A stretch of 64,000 nt of DNA. Source: Mycobacterium sp. D16Q13 (lineage in GTDB: Bacteria > Actinomycetota > Actinomycetes > Mycobacteriales > Mycobacteriaceae). Positions 18,557 through 26,456 of the stretch are shown one piece after another. A program made the position numbers and the translations under genes. Each line of letters starts with the position of its first letter. Position 1 is the first letter of the stretch. Below the pieces are notes generated by a model. The model was not told the DNA's origin and made no database searches. It saw only the letters and a program-made list of their open reading frames with translations. The DNA lies in NCBI RefSeq assembly GCF_002013375.1, contig NZ_MAEW01000010.1:1-64000 (forward strand). Direction: 5' to 3'.

Positions 18557-19006
18557 ATGACCGAGAGCTGGGCGTCTAGCGAGGCGACTCGAGCAGTCAT
18601 GCAAGGCAACCGCAGACGTGACACTGCACCTGAATTAGCTGTTCGCCGCCTCGTTCACTCAATGGGGCTTCGATACCGAGTCGACTACGCCCCGTTGACC
18701 GCGCACAGACGCCTAAAGGCGGACATGGTGTTCGCCGGCGCGAAAGTCGCGGTCTTCCTGGACGGCTGCTTCTGGCACGGTTGCCCAGACCATCATCGTC
18801 CAGCCCGTGTTAACTCAACATTCTGGGCAAACAAGGTCAAGTCAAACGCGGAACGGGACCTTCGCACAGACGCCCTACTACGCGAATCAAACTGGCTGGT
18901 GCTCCGATTCTGGGAGCATGAGCCCCCAGAATCGATAGCTGAGACAGTGCGGCGAGCAGTTACTTCACGAGGAGCGACCGAACGCCGACCCGACCCACCA
19001 CCGTGA
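18557..19006 (+). CDS. vsr: very-short-patch repair endonuclease Vsr
   Basis: A 149-residue mismatch endonuclease from the ATG at 18557; the frame is open upstream but those 30 codons lack family similarity. Residues match Vsr: D56 (KADMVF), H74 (DGCFWHG) and H79, the same spacing as D51, H64 and H69 of E. coli Vsr. Vsr nicks beside T in T-G mismatches that arise when 5-methylcytosine deaminates, so it protects the sites methylated by the adjacent C5-methyltransferase. Divergent from that gene, with only about 90 bases for both promoters. Confidence 0.9.
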   Translation: MTESWASSEATRAVMQGNRRRDTAPELAVRRLVHSMGLRYRVDYAPLTAHRRLKADMVFAGAKVAVFLDGCFWHGCPDHHRPARVNSTFWANKVKSNAERDLRTDALLRESNWLVLRFWEHEPPESIAETVRRAVTSRGATERRPDPPP

Positions 19007-19018
19007 CATGGTGGAGGC

Positions 19019-19162
19019 ATGGCCGTCTCTGAAATCGCGTCGAATCCTGTCGCCCTCGCGGCCATCGCCATCGGCCTGCTTCTCGTGTGGAAGCTGCGCA
19101 AGGCTGTGATGTTGATCGGTGTGCTGGCCGGGCTGGTGCTCCTGGTCGCGATGTACCGGTAA
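19019..19162 (+). CDS. small two-helix membrane protein
   Basis: A 47-residue protein starting at ATG 19019 with a GTGGAGG ribosome-binding site 3-9 bases upstream. It has two hydrophobic helices (VALAAIAIGLLLVW and MLIGVLAGLVLLVAM) joined by a basic KLRKA turn. It begins 13 bases after vsr and could be cotranscribed. No family is recognised; the clear Shine-Dalgarno and membrane pattern argue that it is real. Confidence 0.6.
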   Translation: MAVSEIASNPVALAAIAIGLLLVWKLRKAVMLIGVLAGLVLLVAMYR

Positions 19163-19231
19163 CAGCTAAGCCCGGGCACGCGACATTTCATTCGGTAAGG
19201 TTTGACAAAACCCGACGATGGGAGCTTTCAG

Positions 19232-19816
19232 ATGAAGAATCGCCTAGTGGGTGCCGCTGTGATCGCACTGGCAGCCGCACTCAGCGGACCGGCGCTGGCC
19301 GCCGCCGCACCTGCCGACGACCAGCAGATCCGGCAGATCATTTCCGGCGAGGCTTCGGCGATCAAGTCGCTCGACAACGCCACGCTCTCGACATTCTTCT
19401 GCGACAAGTACCGCGGCACGATCGCCTCGAAGTCTGCTGATGACCAGATCCCCCCGATCGGTCAGGTCGCTGGGTACGGGCCGGGCATGATCAGCGCCGT
19501 TGCGTCCGCGGCCGGGGTCTCCGCTCCCACCGCTCAGGCGCTGACCACCGCGATCCAGAACAATGACGACAAGGCCTACCGTTCGTCGTTCCGCGCAGCA
19601 GCCAAAGAGGTGCTGTCCGGCGTCACCTACGACGTCCACGACATCAACGTCACCGGACCGACTGCCACCGCCGGGGTCACCGCGCAGGGCCACGACGTGA
19701 CCGCCAATCAGCAGCGCGAATTCGTGCTGGAGAACGGCAAGTGGAAGGACTGCACCGACCCCGAGAAGCGGGCCGAGACCTCGGGCAATCCGCTGCTCAC
19801 GTCGTTGATGGGCTGA
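19232..19816 (+). CDS. secreted protein with FFCxKYR motif
   Basis: A 194-residue protein from ATG 19232 (ribosome-binding site GGGAG). The signal peptide is MKNRLVGAAVIALAAALSG to about ALAAAA. The mature part has an early helix with TFFCDKYR and a late strand ending in GKWKDC, two cysteines that could form a disulfide. The same layout occurs in the protein at 25813 (TFFCAKYR ... GGWKFC), so the two are distant paralogues of an NTF2-like or DUF4878-like secreted fold. Function unknown. A strong terminator follows. Confidence 0.8.
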   Translation: MKNRLVGAAVIALAAALSGPALAAAAPADDQQIRQIISGEASAIKSLDNATLSTFFCDKYRGTIASKSADDQIPPIGQVAGYGPGMISAVASAAGVSAPTAQALTTAIQNNDDKAYRSSFRAAAKEVLSGVTYDVHDINVTGPTATAGVTAQGHDVTANQQREFVLENGKWKDCTDPEKRAETSGNPLLTSLMG

Positions 19817-19831
19817 CGCCCTAGAACTCCA

Positions 19832-19881
19832 CACAGATCAGGCCGCCTGTGTCCTTCGGGACGTAGGCGGCCTGATCTGTG
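19832..19881 (+). terminator. strong 17-bp hairpin terminator
   Basis: CACAGATCAGGCCGCCT (19832-19848) and its perfect complement (19865-19881) enclose a 16-base loop, 15 bases after the secreted-protein stop. No T run follows, as is common in mycobacteria. Confidence 0.85.
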
Positions 19882-19977
19882 GTGACTCGCCGCAATATTT
19901 GGTGGCACCCCCTCAGAACGGTCTCTACTCTGGATCCGTTTGTGCCATAACCGATTACCTCACACAAGATACAGCCG

Positions 19978-20694
19978 ATGCCTGACTCCTCCTCCATCAT
20001 CACCGATTTCTGGCAGGGCTATCTTGGCCGGGGTACCATCCTGCACACCGATGACGATTTCCAACTCGCCGTCTACCCTCACCTCGACGAGGACAGTCGG
20101 CTGATGGTGCTACGCACGGCGGACGGCAAGACCAGCGTCGCGCTCGTTCCAGAACTCGCCAAGCGCACGGGAAATGATGGTGCACAACCGATTTCGAGAT
20201 CCGAATTCTGGGCCAGACTGGACAACGCAGGCATCGCGATGCACGGTGCGGACAACCTGTTCTACTTCACCGACGAGGCCCGCGCCGCACTCGTGGCCGA
20301 GGTACCGACCGGAGATGTCCGTCGGCTGACGGCGGACGACGCGGCCATCTTCGCAGCGTTCGAATCGGCTGCCTCGGAACAAGACTTGGATAATGCCCAG
20401 GTGGAACTGGATCACTGGGCGGTGTTCGGTTCCTTCGACAGCGGCCGCCTCGTCGCCGTCTCCAGCATCTATCAGTGGGAGGACGCGGCGATCATGGATC
20501 TCGGGGTGCTGACGCTGCCGATCTTCCGGGGCAGAGGGCACGCCCGACTGCTGGTGCGTGCCGCGTTTCGGTATGCCTGCGCGCAGGGTTATGAACCGCA
20601 ATACCGGTGCCAGGTGGACAACGTGGCGTCCAGCGCACTGGCTCCCGCCGCGGGGCTCACGCTGTTCGGCACCTTGGACGTGATCGCCGACTAA
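19978..20694 (+). CDS. GNAT-family N-acetyltransferase
   Basis: A 238-residue protein. The C-terminal half is a GNAT domain: strand LGVLTLPIFRGRGHARLLVR holds the acetyl-CoA pyrophosphate loop (R-G-R-G-H), followed by the helix RAAFRYACAQGYE and a late strand with VDNVASSALAPAAG. The N-terminal half (about 110 residues) is unassigned and may be a substrate-binding or second degenerate GNAT unit. Ends 7 bases from a convergent lipoprotein gene. Substrate cannot be predicted. Confidence 0.8.
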   Translation: MPDSSSIITDFWQGYLGRGTILHTDDDFQLAVYPHLDEDSRLMVLRTADGKTSVALVPELAKRTGNDGAQPISRSEFWARLDNAGIAMHGADNLFYFTDEARAALVAEVPTGDVRRLTADDAAIFAAFESAASEQDLDNAQVELDHWAVFGSFDSGRLVAVSSIYQWEDAAIMDLGVLTLPIFRGRGHARLLVRAAFRYACAQGYEPQYRCQVDNVASSALAPAAGLTLFGTLDVIAD

Positions 20695-20701
20695 CGCGCT
20701 C

Positions 20702-21184
20702 CTATTGCGCGGTCATGGGCATATCGATGGTTTCGGCCTTGCCGTCACGGTCCGTGATGATCAGCTTGGTGAACTGCCACCACCCACTGTCATCGGGGAG
20801 TGCCTGCGAGGCCACGAAAACCAGTGTTACGTCCCGGCGGGTAGTCCCACCCGTCGCGCAGTCCGGAGCACAGTCCTTCGTCACGCGGACAGCCTTCCCC
20901 GTCGCCCGCTGTTGCGCCCAGCTGTCCCAGGTGATGTCCACGAGCATGTCTCCGGCGTCGGCGGGAGTCAGCACGATCTCAGTGGGCTTCGCCTCCGGCT
21001 GCTGGGTCACCGGGTTCCAGTAGACACCGCCCGGCGGCACCACCTTGTGCGACGGTTCGGGGACCGATGTCGAGGATGGCGTGGCCGACATGGACCCGGG
21101 CTTTTGCTCCGTCGATGTTGAACCACAGCCTGTAAAAGTGAACGCTGCCAAGGTAATTCCGGCTAACCACGCGATCCGCGTCAT
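20702..21184 (-). CDS. putative lipoprotein
   Basis: A 160-residue protein with a lipoprotein signal: MTRIAWLAGITLAAFTFTGC, with TFTGC as lipobox and C20 the lipidated residue. A Ser/Thr/Pro-rich linker (about 22-50) leads to a beta-rich domain with one CAPDC pair (two cysteines four apart), probably a disulfide. The second half is a WDSWAQQRATGKAVRVTKDC to WWQFTKLIITD fold without a recognised family. Likely tethered to the outer face of the plasma membrane. Convergent with the GNAT gene and 15 bases after the SGNH hydrolase stop. Confidence 0.8.
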   Translation of the reverse strand: MTRIAWLAGITLAAFTFTGCGSTSTEQKPGSMSATPSSTSVPEPSHKVVPPGGVYWNPVTQQPEAKPTEIVLTPADAGDMLVDITWDSWAQQRATGKAVRVTKDCAPDCATGGTTRRDVTLVFVASQALPDDSGWWQFTKLIITDRDGKAETIDMPMTAQ

Positions 21185-21199
21185 GCCTGGACTCTACTC

Positions 21200-21892
21200 T
21201 CAGAGCCGACGGGTCAGCCGGGTACCGACGAGCGGGGCGATCTTGTCGGCCATGTACGCGTGCCCGGCATCGTTGGGGTGCACGCCGTCCGAGCCGATCA
21301 GCTCCGGGCGCCCCACGAACCAGCGCTCGGCCAGCGGATCCACCCAGGATGCGCCGATCGCACAGGCCTCGCCGTACAGAATGTCGCGCAGCTGCAACAC
21401 CACGTCGGGCACATCAGCCGTCGGCCAGGGTGGGCCGATCACGAGCAGCTTGGCCGCGGGTGCCATCCGCCGCGCCGACGCCAACGTATTGCGGGTCACC
21501 TCGGCGTACACATCCGGATCGACGCCCTGGTCATTGCGTGAACCGAAGAACACCACCAGTTCGTCGTCGGGACGAACCACTCGGTTAGTGAGGTCGGCGA
21601 AGACGCTGCCGTGGTCACCGCGCACGCCGTACCCCGCGCGCCCTTCGGCGGCGACGTCGGCGTTGATGCGGACTCCTTCGCGTCCCAAGATCCGCCATGC
21701 CAGCGATGTCCACGACTTGGCGCCCAGGCCGCCTTCCTTGGTGCCGGTGGTGTACGAATCGCTGACCACCGCGACATGGTTCAGTCCGGAACCTAAGTAG
21801 GCGAGTCGGTAGGGGCGCACCGGCGCGGGCTGCGGGGCAGCCACACCGAAGAGAAACGCGAATGCGATGACGATCGCCGCCAGACGAACCAC
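21200..21892 (-). CDS. secreted SGNH/GDSL hydrolase
   Basis: About 230 residues from the GTG at 21892, chosen because GGAGG lies 5 bases upstream; an in-frame ATG 8 codons earlier would place that sequence inside the gene. A signal peptide (VRLAAIVIAFAFLFGVAAP) is followed by block I with the nucleophile in VVSDSYTTG, block III FFGSRND, and block V GSDGVHPNDAGH with the Asp and His of the triad. Members cleave acyl or acetyl esters on lipids, polysaccharides or peptidoglycan. It lies near a membrane acyltransferase gene, so the two may add and remove acyl groups on an envelope glycan. Confidence 0.85.
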   Translation of the reverse strand: MVRLAAIVIAFAFLFGVAAPQPAPVRPYRLAYLGSGLNHVAVVSDSYTTGTKEGGLGAKSWTSLAWRILGREGVRINADVAAEGRAGYGVRGDHGSVFADLTNRVVRPDDELVVFFGSRNDQGVDPDVYAEVTRNTLASARRMAPAAKLLVIGPPWPTADVPDVVLQLRDILYGEACAIGASWVDPLAERWFVGRPELIGSDGVHPNDAGHAYMADKIAPLVGTRLTRRL

Positions 21893-21963
21893 TACTACCT
21901 CCACTGTCCCCAGCATTTTAGGGGCCTCAAACCCGACTGCGGCACAGCGTTATTCGTTTGAAA

Positions 21964-23211
21964 CTATCGGCTCGTTACACCGGTTGACACCGGCTCCCGA
22001 TCGGAATCCGTCACGTCCGCGGGCACCTGGTGTTTATGGCGATTGTGCGGAACATGGTGATCGGTGATCGCTGGTTTGGTGACGCCGATCATGCGGCGCA
22101 TCCAGCGCCGTCCGGGTTCCTCCACGCCGTGATACAGCGCCATGGACAGCACCACGGACAGTGCAATCAGGCCGAGCACGATCCAGCCCCCGCCGGGGTC
22201 GGTCAGTGAGAGTTCGAACTGCTTGGTGGTCCATGTCCAGGAGACGTGCACGAGCTCATGCACCATGTACAGCCCAAAGGAGATCTGACCGCCGTAGACC
22301 ATGACGCGCGTAGAGAGCAGTGTGGGTAGCGGGCCGATGCCCACCGCCAGCGCCATCACCAGCGGCACGAAGAGGACATCCACCACCCCGCTGCTATCAG
22401 TCACTCCGGAGATCGGATGAGCGTCCAGGAAGTACAGCGCACCCACGATCGCCGCGATGATCGTGATCGCCACATAGCCGGCGATATGGCGAGAGCGGTG
22501 AGTCAGCCGCAGCCGACTCACCGCAGCGCACGCCAGCGCGCCCGCAGTGAACTGCATGACGATGCGCGGCAACCAGCTCCACGGGGTGTAGAACTGCCCA
22601 GTCAGCAGCAGGAGGATGACCGGTGGCAGCGAGGCCACCACGGCCAGAACCATCAGGCTGCGGGCGCGGGTCGCGCGCGCCATCCGGAAGATGACAAGGA
22701 CCAGGCCGCCGAAGAGCAGGTAAGCCAGCCATTCGGCGCTGATTGACCACGCCGGACCGTTCCAGCTGGACAGGTCGAAGTACGGACGGAACCACAGCTG
22801 CACCATGAACAGCTGACGCACATAGCTCATGGCGTCGTATCCGTTGACGTCCTTCGGCGGTACGTGCCCAACGTGCATGGTGAAGATGACCCACAGCGCG
22901 GCCAGATGCATCGTGACCAGGTAAACGGGCCACACCCGGGCCAGGCGCAGCCACAGGAAGTGCAGCGTCTCCCTGGTAGACCAGCGATCGCCCATCCTGT
23001 CGAGGTAGTTCCAGGTCAGCACGAACCCGCTCAGAATGAAGAAAAGATCGACGCCCTGAGCGCCACAGTTCAGGACGGGTGCCAGCGCGGAGCGGAATCC
23101 GGGAACGGATTCCTCCAGCAGCGGGCGGAAGTGGAAGAGCACAACCCAGAGCGCGGCGATGATGCGAAGTCCCGTTAAGGCCTTGATCTCTCCGCCGCGC
23201 ACAACTCTCAT
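21964..23211 (-). CDS. membrane acyltransferase, acyltransferase-3 family
   Basis: A 415-residue integral membrane protein with about ten helices. The N-terminal LTGLRIIAALWVVLFHF contains the family's conserved R and H, and the GVDLFFILSGFVLTWNY segment is diagnostic of OafA-type O-acyltransferases. Start at ATG 23211 (preceded by AGAGCAGAG); ATG 23229 and ORF starts further upstream are weaker. Such enzymes acylate sugars of envelope glycolipids or polysaccharides. The tail (about 380-415) is polar and cytoplasmic. Confidence 0.88.
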   Translation of the reverse strand: MRVVRGGEIKALTGLRIIAALWVVLFHFRPLLEESVPGFRSALAPVLNCGAQGVDLFFILSGFVLTWNYLDRMGDRWSTRETLHFLWLRLARVWPVYLVTMHLAALWVIFTMHVGHVPPKDVNGYDAMSYVRQLFMVQLWFRPYFDLSSWNGPAWSISAEWLAYLLFGGLVLVIFRMARATRARSLMVLAVVASLPPVILLLLTGQFYTPWSWLPRIVMQFTAGALACAAVSRLRLTHRSRHIAGYVAITIIAAIVGALYFLDAHPISGVTDSSGVVDVLFVPLVMALAVGIGPLPTLLSTRVMVYGGQISFGLYMVHELVHVSWTWTTKQFELSLTDPGGGWIVLGLIALSVVLSMALYHGVEEPGRRWMRRMIGVTKPAITDHHVPHNRHKHQVPADVTDSDREPVSTGVTSR

Positions 23212-23920
23212 CTCTGCTCTACCGGGCATTTTTCGTTGCCGGCCGGTCGCGCGCCTCCCCTGCGTCCCCAACAGACCGTCTTCGGAGGGTATCAGCGCGG
23301 CCTGGATTCGACGGTATGTGACCGGGCTGCGCAGGCATCTGCCACCATCCGAGCCCAGGCTTCGTCAGAAGTTCTATCGTTGCGGTAATGGCTCTTCACC
23401 TGCGCCGGACGAGCGGACCGACACGCTCACCGATGGGTTGGCCGGTTGCTTAGCGCCGACTACGGTGAAGCACTCAGCAAATGTTTCTAAAGCACTAGGC
23501 AAGACGTGGTGACCCCCGCTCCCGACCCGAACCACTATGGCGATACCCCCGTATCGAGTCCCAAAGCCCGATCTTCGCGATTAACCCAACCCCAAACCGG
23601 CCTTGACCGCTAAGCGGCCTCCCGACGACCGATCCAACGAATACCAGGCAGTTAAGAGTCAACGAAACCAGCTCAATCACCACGCTGTTCGCCAACATCA
23701 AGCCGTCAGACCAACATCGTTGAAGCGATCAACATGATCCTTGCATCTACAACATCCGGCGGAGATGCGCGATTGGTCCGGCCTTTAAAGAAGTGAATCG
23801 CCACGACCCAGAACTTGCAAACTTAATCAGATACTCGCGCTAGCCTGCCAATGGATGATCGATTGACGTTGAGGGCGGGTGTGTGATGGACCGGATGACG
23901 TGGGGACAACTGGGTGGTGT
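23212..23920. other. 709-base non-coding stretch, AT-richer
   Basis: No frame on either strand has a convincing start, family motif or mycobacterial codon pattern. Base composition becomes visibly richer in A and T from about 23500 on and stays so through the Fic gene. It probably holds the promoter of the acyltransferase at one end and that of the Fic unit at the other, plus decayed sequence. No repeat or terminator stands out. Confidence 0.5.
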
Positions 23921-24157
23921 ATGGCACAAGTGATTGAGAATCCAATCCCTAATTCGCCACAGTCGCCGCCAGATGGCTACTACGAGATCGGACCAGGCAG
24001 TCCGGCTAGCGAACTCAAAGAAGCCTGGAGCACGCCTCGACCATTCAGGGTAATGGGCCAGGTCGTTTGTCCCCCTCTCCACACTCCGCCCGAGGACAGC
24101 CGCGTTGCAGATGCCCATAAACGACGACGGCAACCAGGTATTCGAGGTTCAATATGA
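23921..24157 (+). pseudogene. possible relic of a type III-like restriction gene N-terminus, upstream of fic
   Basis: The frame from ATG 23921 encodes 78 residues starting AQVIENPIPNSP and continuing PPDGYYEIGPGSP. This resembles, from memory, the N-termini of helicase-type restriction subunits (ENPI-NSP, then PPDRHY-IGP-GPTGE). After about 40 residues the likeness stops and the sequence turns basic and random. Its TGA overlaps the ATG of fic (ATGA), so it might instead be a short coupled partner; it lacks the S/T-XXX-E-G/N inhibitory motif of known Fic antitoxins. Either a fossil or a small upstream gene. Confidence 0.4.
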
Positions 24158-25557
24158 AACGTCTGGGCCTGATCCGCGAGGGCCTAGAAGGATCACCGTA
24201 TTCAGTCGACGACTCGATGATTGAAGAGCAGATCGTTGCACTGCTAGATAAAAGCGACGGATTCGAAGCACGATGCCATGCAGTCCGTGAGCACATTGCT
24301 TCCGGATTGGCAAGTAAATTGGCCCAAGCGAACCGAACTAGTGAGATCTACGAAAGCAATCGCATCGAAGGAAAACCGGCGACGCTTGAGGAGACCTACC
24401 AAATCCTCACGGATCGGAAAATGTTTGATGCAGACCGTGCTATCGCGAGCTATACGCTAACGCAGGCATTCACCGATGAAGCCAAGGTTCAAGATGTCGT
24501 CGGGTTGGCAGCGGCCCGCATCTTGGTAGATCAGTTCGTGCGCGATCCGAAACATCCGCTGACCGAAGCGGACCTACGAGCGATGCACGGATTGATAATG
24601 AATGGCCTGCCTGGGGCCGGGACATACAAACATGCCCCGAACGAGATTTCGGGGTCGACACACGTACCCGTCCCACCGCTCGAAGTACCGTCGCAGATGA
24701 ATTCCCTTGTTTCATGGTTCCGAGAGACACCGATTCCGTTGCTGTGGAAGTCAGCGGTTGCACACGCTTGGCTAACGCATATTCACCCGTTCGACGACGG
24801 TAACGGTCGCATGGCACGTCTAATTGCGAACTACACCCTCGGGTTTGGAGCGTTTCCACCACTTATTATCAAATCCAGTTCTGACCGAGGCCGATATATA
24901 GACTCACTCGAACATAGCGATCAGGCTGGCGATATCATCCCACTGGCCCGGGTTTTCGTCCGTGCCCTCGCGCGTCAGTTGACAATTATGGAAAAGCCAG
25001 ATTTTGTGTGGGAGCTCTTCCAGAAGGACCTACGGGTCCGTGAGCAGAGCCTCTACAAACGGTGGTCCCAAACTGTGGATGCGTTCATGCAGCAGGTCGA
25101 AGGTCAACTACTCCTGTCCAAAGTGGATCTAACTCGAGTCGGAGGCCTGTCGCCGAGTGATTTCGAACTACTCCAGAAAAGAAACATGTCAGGGAACTCC
25201 TGGTTTGCGAAAGTCTCACGAACAGGTGGCAGGGACTTGCTCCTTTGGTATGGGTATAGCTCGAACAAACTCACCCGATATCTTGAGCGCGATCAGATCT
25301 TTCCATCTGTCTTTATGTCCGAGCGAGACCCGAATCCAAAGCCCATTAGACCGTACCTATCGAGCGTACTTGGTAAACCGGAATTCTTTGACGAACTTTG
25401 TCTGATTGCAGATGAACGGCGGGCAATCATTAAACGGGGCGAAGTAATGCAGCGAGTACTGCTTCCGCAGGCAGCTGAACTATGGGCGGCCGTGATTACT
25501 AACTACATCGATAGACTCGACGCGACTGATGCCGAGCAAGCAACAAGGGGCACTTAG
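24154..25557 (+). CDS. Fic-domain protein (AMPylator), class II with built-in inhibitory helix
   Basis: A 467-residue Fic protein. The core motif HPFDDGNGRMAR (211-222) is complete, including the catalytic H211 and the nucleotide-phosphate N217 and R219, so it should transfer AMP or another nucleotide moiety to a target. The N-terminal segment YESNRIEGK carries the inhibitory S-XXX-E-G motif (S68, E72, G73), which marks a class II enzyme that restrains itself. A C-terminal region of about 200 residues has a winged-helix-like look. Codon use and G+C are clearly lower than the backbone, suggesting transfer. Target unknown. Confidence 0.88.
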   Translation: MKRLGLIREGLEGSPYSVDDSMIEEQIVALLDKSDGFEARCHAVREHIASGLASKLAQANRTSEIYESNRIEGKPATLEETYQILTDRKMFDADRAIASYTLTQAFTDEAKVQDVVGLAAARILVDQFVRDPKHPLTEADLRAMHGLIMNGLPGAGTYKHAPNEISGSTHVPVPPLEVPSQMNSLVSWFRETPIPLLWKSAVAHAWLTHIHPFDDGNGRMARLIANYTLGFGAFPPLIIKSSSDRGRYIDSLEHSDQAGDIIPLARVFVRALARQLTIMEKPDFVWELFQKDLRVREQSLYKRWSQTVDAFMQQVEGQLLLSKVDLTRVGGLSPSDFELLQKRNMSGNSWFAKVSRTGGRDLLLWYGYSSNKLTRYLERDQIFPSVFMSERDPNPKPIRPYLSSVLGKPEFFDELCLIADERRAIIKRGEVMQRVLLPQAAELWAAVITNYIDRLDATDAEQATRGT

Positions 25558-25812
25558 CCAGTGGGATTTTCCCGGATCAACGACTTAATACGTGTCCGAC
25601 AGATTGTCGGCACCGACTCTGGCCAGAGGGCGCGCCTTTCCAAGATCGGCAGATGACCATGCTTACGTTCGCGCACATCGCCTGGCGTGCATTCTTGGCC
25701 AGCACACCCCCACTTTCACCCAACGGCTATCCGAACTGCACCCACCTCCGGCTCCTCCATCCGGCACACTGGCAGGGAACGCCATGACCGCAGCGCTAGG
25801 ACAGACACACAG

Positions 25813-26418
25813 ATGACGCAACCGCAGTACCCCCACGGCCAGTTCCAGCAGCCTCAGCCCCAGTTCCCGGGATACCCGCAGCCTGACCAGTACGGCCCGC
25901 CTCCTGGCGGGTACTTCCCGACCCCGAAGCCACCCCGGCCACCGATGTCCCCGCAGCAGAAGGCCCTGGCCGTCGTCGGCGGCTCGCTCGGCATCTTCCT
26001 GATCGCCCTGCTGGTACTCGGCCTCACCACCACCAACTCCAGCACCCAGAGCACCCGAACGTCCGCCAACGATCAGATCGTCGACGCGCCCCGCTCCTCG
26101 GGCGCTAACAAAGACGAGGACATCAAGCAGATCAAGCAGACCATCTCCGGGATGGCCGAGGCCGCCAAGGCGAACGACTTCAAGAAGATGCTCACCTTCT
26201 TCTGCGCCAAGTACCGCGAGGCATTCAAGGACATCGCGGGCAGCGGCCAGGCTCCCGATCTCAACGCCTTGACCAAGGCCGACAACGGCCCATCGAAAAT
26301 CACTGGTCTCGAGATCGACGGCGACACCGCCGTCATTCACATCACCGACGCCAAGGGCAAGCACGACATCGAGTTCAAAAAGGAGACGGGCGGCTGGAAG
26401 TTCTGCCCGGGGGCCTAG
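25813..26418 (+). CDS. Pro-rich membrane-anchored protein with FFCxKYR domain
   Basis: A 201-residue protein from ATG 25813. Residues 1-50 are Pro/Gln/Gly-rich and cytoplasmic, followed by a membrane helix (ALAVVGGSLGIFLIALLVLG), a Ser/Thr linker and an outside domain with MLTFFCAKYREAF and a C-terminal GGWKFC. The domain layout and two cysteines match the secreted protein at 19232. The 255 bases upstream (25558-25812) hold nothing I can assign. Likely an envelope protein of the same NTF2-like type; function unknown. Confidence 0.8.
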   Translation: MTQPQYPHGQFQQPQPQFPGYPQPDQYGPPPGGYFPTPKPPRPPMSPQQKALAVVGGSLGIFLIALLVLGLTTTNSSTQSTRTSANDQIVDAPRSSGANKDEDIKQIKQTISGMAEAAKANDFKKMLTFFCAKYREAFKDIAGSGQAPDLNALTKADNGPSKITGLEIDGDTAVIHITDAKGKHDIEFKKETGGWKFCPGA

Positions 26419-26456
26419 CAGCGTCACTCACCCGCGAGTGGATTCCACCGTGGCCG

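Noticed and set aside
19821..20003. Minus-strand small frame ending in a readable peptide over the terminator
   Set aside because: It only reads through the 17-bp hairpin and the intergenic region; no ribosome-binding site or family.
23495..23701. Minus-strand 68-codon frame in the acyltransferase-fic interval
   Set aside because: No ribosome-binding site, no motif and unusual composition; treated as non-coding.
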